A DNA stretch of 64,000 nt from Saprospira grandis str. Lewin. Its GTDB lineage: Bacteria > Bacteroidota > Bacteroidia > Chitinophagales > Saprospiraceae. The stretch spans positions 3,720,501 through 3,784,500 of the forward strand of contig NC_016940.1 in the NCBI RefSeq assembly GCF_000250635.1. Reading direction: 5' to 3'. Positions 61,602 to 64,000 of this stretch are shown one piece after another (positions within the stretch are counted from its first letter, which is position 1; the number at the start of each line of letters is the position of its first letter). The position numbers and the translations under genes are program-made. The notes beneath the pieces are model-generated. The model saw only the letters and a program-made list of their open reading frames with translations. It was not told the DNA's origin and did not search any database.

Positions 61602-64000
61602 TTAGAATAAATTCTTAATCAGGACTAAGAAAGCGATGATCACCACTAGGCCAAAAAGCCAAAGGAAAAAGTGGTTTCTTCGGCCTTTGTGGGCGGCTTC
61701 CACCTCGATGGGCGAAAACTGCTCTCCGGTCCAGAACTGGGCCAGCAACCATTTGTAGCGGTTGGCCAAGAGCAGACAGGCGGGCAAAAGCAAGAGCGTA
61801 ACCACCGTGGCCACCAACAAACCAAAGGCCACCGAAATAGCCATCGGAATGAGGAACTGCGCTTGGAAACTAGTTTCTAGCATCAGTGGGCCGAGGCCCA
61901 AAACCGTCGTTAGGGTGGTCAGTACAATCGCCCGGAAGCGAGAGCGGCCCGCTTCAAAGGCGGCCTGCATAGGTTCTAAGCCCTCTTTGATAAAGCCATT
62001 GTAGGCCGAAACGAGGACTAGGGCATCATTGACCATAATTCCGATCAGGGCGATAATTCCGAGCACCGAGAAAAAGCTAATTGGCGCATCCAAAAACCAG
62101 TGTCCCCAAACCACACCAATTAGTCCAAAGGGAATCATGGCAAAGACAATCACCGCTTGGCCGATAGAGTTGAAGGTAAGGGCCACGATGATAAACATCA
62201 GGATGAGGATAATGGGCAAGACCTGTTGGATAGAGTTGGCGCTCTTCATTTGCTCCTTATTTTGGCCTTCAAAAGAGAACTCTACAGAGGGGAACTGTGC
62301 CTCTAGGCGGGGGGCAATTTCCTCCTTAATTTCTGTCGTGATATCAGAAACCGAGACCTTTTTATTGGCAATATCGGCTTCTACCTTCACCTCTCTTTTT
62401 CCGTCGAGGTGCTTAATACTCACCACCCCGCGTTCTACCTTAAAGTTGGCAATTTCGGAGAGGGGGAATTCGCGGCCATCGGCAAAGCGGATGCGCATAT
62501 TCTCTAGCTGACCGATATTAGAGCGGTCTTCTGTTTTGTAGCGCACCCAAACGCGGACCTCATCTCGGCCTCTTTGTAGGCGTTGGGCTTCGGCACCAAA
62601 GAAACCGCCACGGACCTGGGCCAGCACCTCTTGTAGATTAAGGCCTAGTTGGCGGCCTTTATCATTGAGAGAAACATTGATTTCTCGGAGGCCGGGCTGG
62701 TTGTCATCCAAAACATCCTTGAGCCCCTCGATAGCGTCAAGCTCCTTTTTGAGGGCCTCTACGGCTAGGTCCAGGTCCTTAAGATTATCGCCTAAAACCG
62801 CCACCGAAACGGGCTTACCAAAGACCGAACTACTTCCATAAGAGAGGCTTTCGGGCCCCATGAGTTGCCCTACTTTTTTGCGGATGGCATCTTGAATCTC
62901 GAGGACGGGGGTAGCGCGTTGCTCGCCATCCATCAGCGTAATGGCCAGTTTACCATTATAGCTAGCGGGACCTAGACTGCGTTCAATTTTCTCAATAATA
63001 TCTTTGCCATCTTCTCTTTGGGCCTTATAATCTTCATTGACCTCCCAGGCTTTTTTCTCGATATAAGTAAGGAGTTCATTGGTCGTTTGTTCTCGAGTTC
63101 CCGCAGGCATGGTCAGCGTCACATCTACATTATCGCGCTCAATGAATGGGAAAAAGGTGGTTTTGACCAAGCCCCCACGGACCGCCGCAATAGATAGAAT
63201 CATCAGGCCAAGCAAAACGGCCACGGGCAAACTTCTTTGTAGGCCCGTTAGGCAAAGCCGAAGAACAGGAGAGAAAAGACGGTCTCTCATCCAGCCCATC
63301 AGGGCATCCATACCCCCAATTAGGCGGTCAAAAAACTGCTCGAAAAGCGTCTTTTTGGCCTCTCTGGCCATGGCTCTAGAGTGCGCCAAGTGTCCTGGTA
63401 AAATGAGCATGCCCTCCACCAAAGAAAAGATGAGCGTCATGATCACCACAAAGGCCATATTGCCAAAGATATCTCCAATTCGGCCCTCAATAAAGAAGAA
63501 CATAGAGAAGGCAACCACCGTCGTTAGAATGGCAGAAATTACAGCGGGCAAAACCTCCATGGTCCCTTCTAAGGCCGCTTGGTTTCGGTCCATCCCTTGC
63601 TCATATTTGGCATAAATATTTTCGCCAATTACAATTCCATCATCTACCAGAATACCAATCACGAGAATCATCCCAAAGAGCGAGACGACGTTAATGGTCA
63701 AATCGGCAGAGCTACCAATAATAAACATACCGGCAAAGGAAATGGGAATAGCCGCAGCCACCCAAAAGGCAATACTCCAGTGCAAAAAGAAGCCTAGGGC
63801 CAAAAGGACCAAAATGAAGCCGATCACCCCATTTTCTACCAAGAGGTCAATCCGTTGCTGCAAGGTCACCGAGCCATCTCGGATCGTCGTGGCTCGAATA
63901 GGGCCTGCTTGTTGGTTGTATTCATCGACATAATTGCGCATGTAGTCGGCAATAGTCAAAAGGTCCTCTTCATCGGTGTTTTGAATGGTGATCACCACCG
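61602..64000 (-). CDS. RND-family efflux transporter, partial (5' end beyond the right edge)
   Basis: About 800 C-terminal residues of an inner-membrane RND permease (AcrB/CusA superfamily, ACR_tran). TM4 contains the proton-relay pair in LVDDGIVIGENIYAKYEQG. The second periplasmic loop carries the DN/porter subdomains, and the closing TM bundle includes VLGIIALIGIMVNDALVLVSAYN. It would use the proton gradient to export hydrophobic compounds in a tripartite complex; the periplasmic adaptor and outer-membrane partner would be upstream, outside the window. The reading frame continues past position 64000, so start and first periplasmic domain are missing. The C-terminal tail (GEQFSPIEVEAAHKGRRNHFFLWLFGLVVIIAFLVLI) adds one extra hydrophobic helix. 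Confidence 0.92.
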   Translation of the reverse strand, partial: VVITIQNTDEEDLLTIADYMRNYVDEYNQQAGPIRATTIRDGSVTLQQRIDLLVENGVIGFILVLLALGFFLHWSIAFWVAAAIPISFAGMFIIGSSADLTINVVSLFGMILVIGILVDDGIVIGENIYAKYEQGMDRNQAALEGTMEVLPAVISAILTTVVAFSMFFFIEGRIGDIFGNMAFVVIMTLIFSLVEGMLILPGHLAHSRAMAREAKKTLFEQFFDRLIGGMDALMGWMRDRLFSPVLRLCLTGLQRSLPVAVLLGLMILSIAAVRGGLVKTTFFPFIERDNVDVTLTMPAGTREQTTNELLTYIEKKAWEVNEDYKAQREDGKDIIEKIERSLGPASYNGKLAITLMDGEQRATPVLEIQDAIRKKVGQLMGPESLSYGSSSVFGKPVSVAVLGDNLKDLDLAVEALKKELDAIEGLKDVLDDNQPGLREINVSLNDKGRQLGLNLQEVLAQVRGGFFGAEAQRLQRGRDEVRVWVRYKTEDRSNIGQLENMRIRFADGREFPLSEIANFKVERGVVSIKHLDGKREVKVEADIANKKVSVSDITTEIKEEIAPRLEAQFPSVEFSFEGQNKEQMKSANSIQQVLPIILILMFIIVALTFNSIGQAVIVFAMIPFGLIGVVWGHWFLDAPISFFSVLGIIALIGIMVNDALVLVSAYNGFIKEGLEPMQAAFEAGRSRFRAIVLTTLTTVLGLGPLMLETSFQAQFLIPMAISVAFGLLVATVVTLLLLPACLLLANRYKWLLAQFWTGEQFSPIEVEAAHKGRRNHFFLWLFGLVVIIAFLVLIKNLF

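Noticed and set aside
1-64000. tRNA, rRNA, riboswitch or prophage genes
   Set aside because: No cloverleaf, rRNA core sequence, known riboswitch pattern, integrase or phage structural gene was recognised by reading; a covariance-model scan could still find something small.

Overview
The window reads as chromosomal DNA of a marine, gliding, Saprospira-like member of the Bacteroidota. This is an inference from several things seen together: type IX secretion sorting domains (an endonuclease I with a C-terminal sorting tail, and a 937-residue protein ending in a gliding-motility CHU_C domain), a Bacteroidota-type NusB, many short-leader lipoproteins, perfect TAnnTTTG promoter elements in place of sigma70 -10 boxes, and a strong preference for GCC/CAA/TTG codons. 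No rRNA or tRNA gene was recognised.

Layout. 1-6.6 kb holds housekeeping and secreted genes (partial nusB, a YceI lipoprotein, two unknowns, an M32 carboxypeptidase coupled to an FAD oxidoreductase). 6.85-8.0 kb is a solitary type I restriction specificity subunit with mosaic base composition. 8.05-9.8 kb is gene-free and repeat-rich, including a 25-unit 21-bp minisatellite. 9.85-19.65 kb carries a CBS protein, a beta-propeller-like lipoprotein, recQ, a five-gene operon of paralogous STAS-like proteins, oligopeptidase B and a ComM/YifB ATPase. 19.65-22.4 kb has a second minisatellite and the secreted endonuclease I.

22.46-32.99 kb is a giant CRISPR array. I count 149 repeats (the last degenerate) and 148 spacers, about 130 of them distinct, with no cas gene anywhere in the window. 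The repeats end in ATTGAAAC, which puts the leader on the left and fits a Cas6-processed type I or III system. The right-hand 30 repeats share a single-base variant, and that same part contains a spacer block present in three rearranged copies.

33-36.3 kb is mostly repeats around one TPR protein and a tiny ORF. 36.3-52.4 kb holds a UbiA-like membrane protein overlapping pabB, two tandem RsbR-like proteins with almost identical C-termini, an NTF2-like lipoprotein, purKE, a GT4 glycosyltransferase with YaaA, a TPR-LemA fusion, three tandem YARHG lipoproteins and a membrane patatin. 52.4-54.4 kb is gene-free, with a possible small RNA, a third minisatellite and duplicated repeats. 54.45 kb to the end carries aconitase, a DUF3137 protein, the large gliding/T9SS protein and the 3' part of an RND efflux pump gene.

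The most distinctive feature beyond the CRISPR array is the intergenic DNA. Nineteen copies of a GC-rich element share a fixed core, but their internal hairpin stems differ in sequence while staying paired. Eight copies of a second element have CCTAGG-bounded inverted ends. There are three loci of a related 21-bp minisatellite and many short palindromes with compensated arms. Together these fill nearly every gap between genes and look like structured, spreading sequences that have not been selected for coding.
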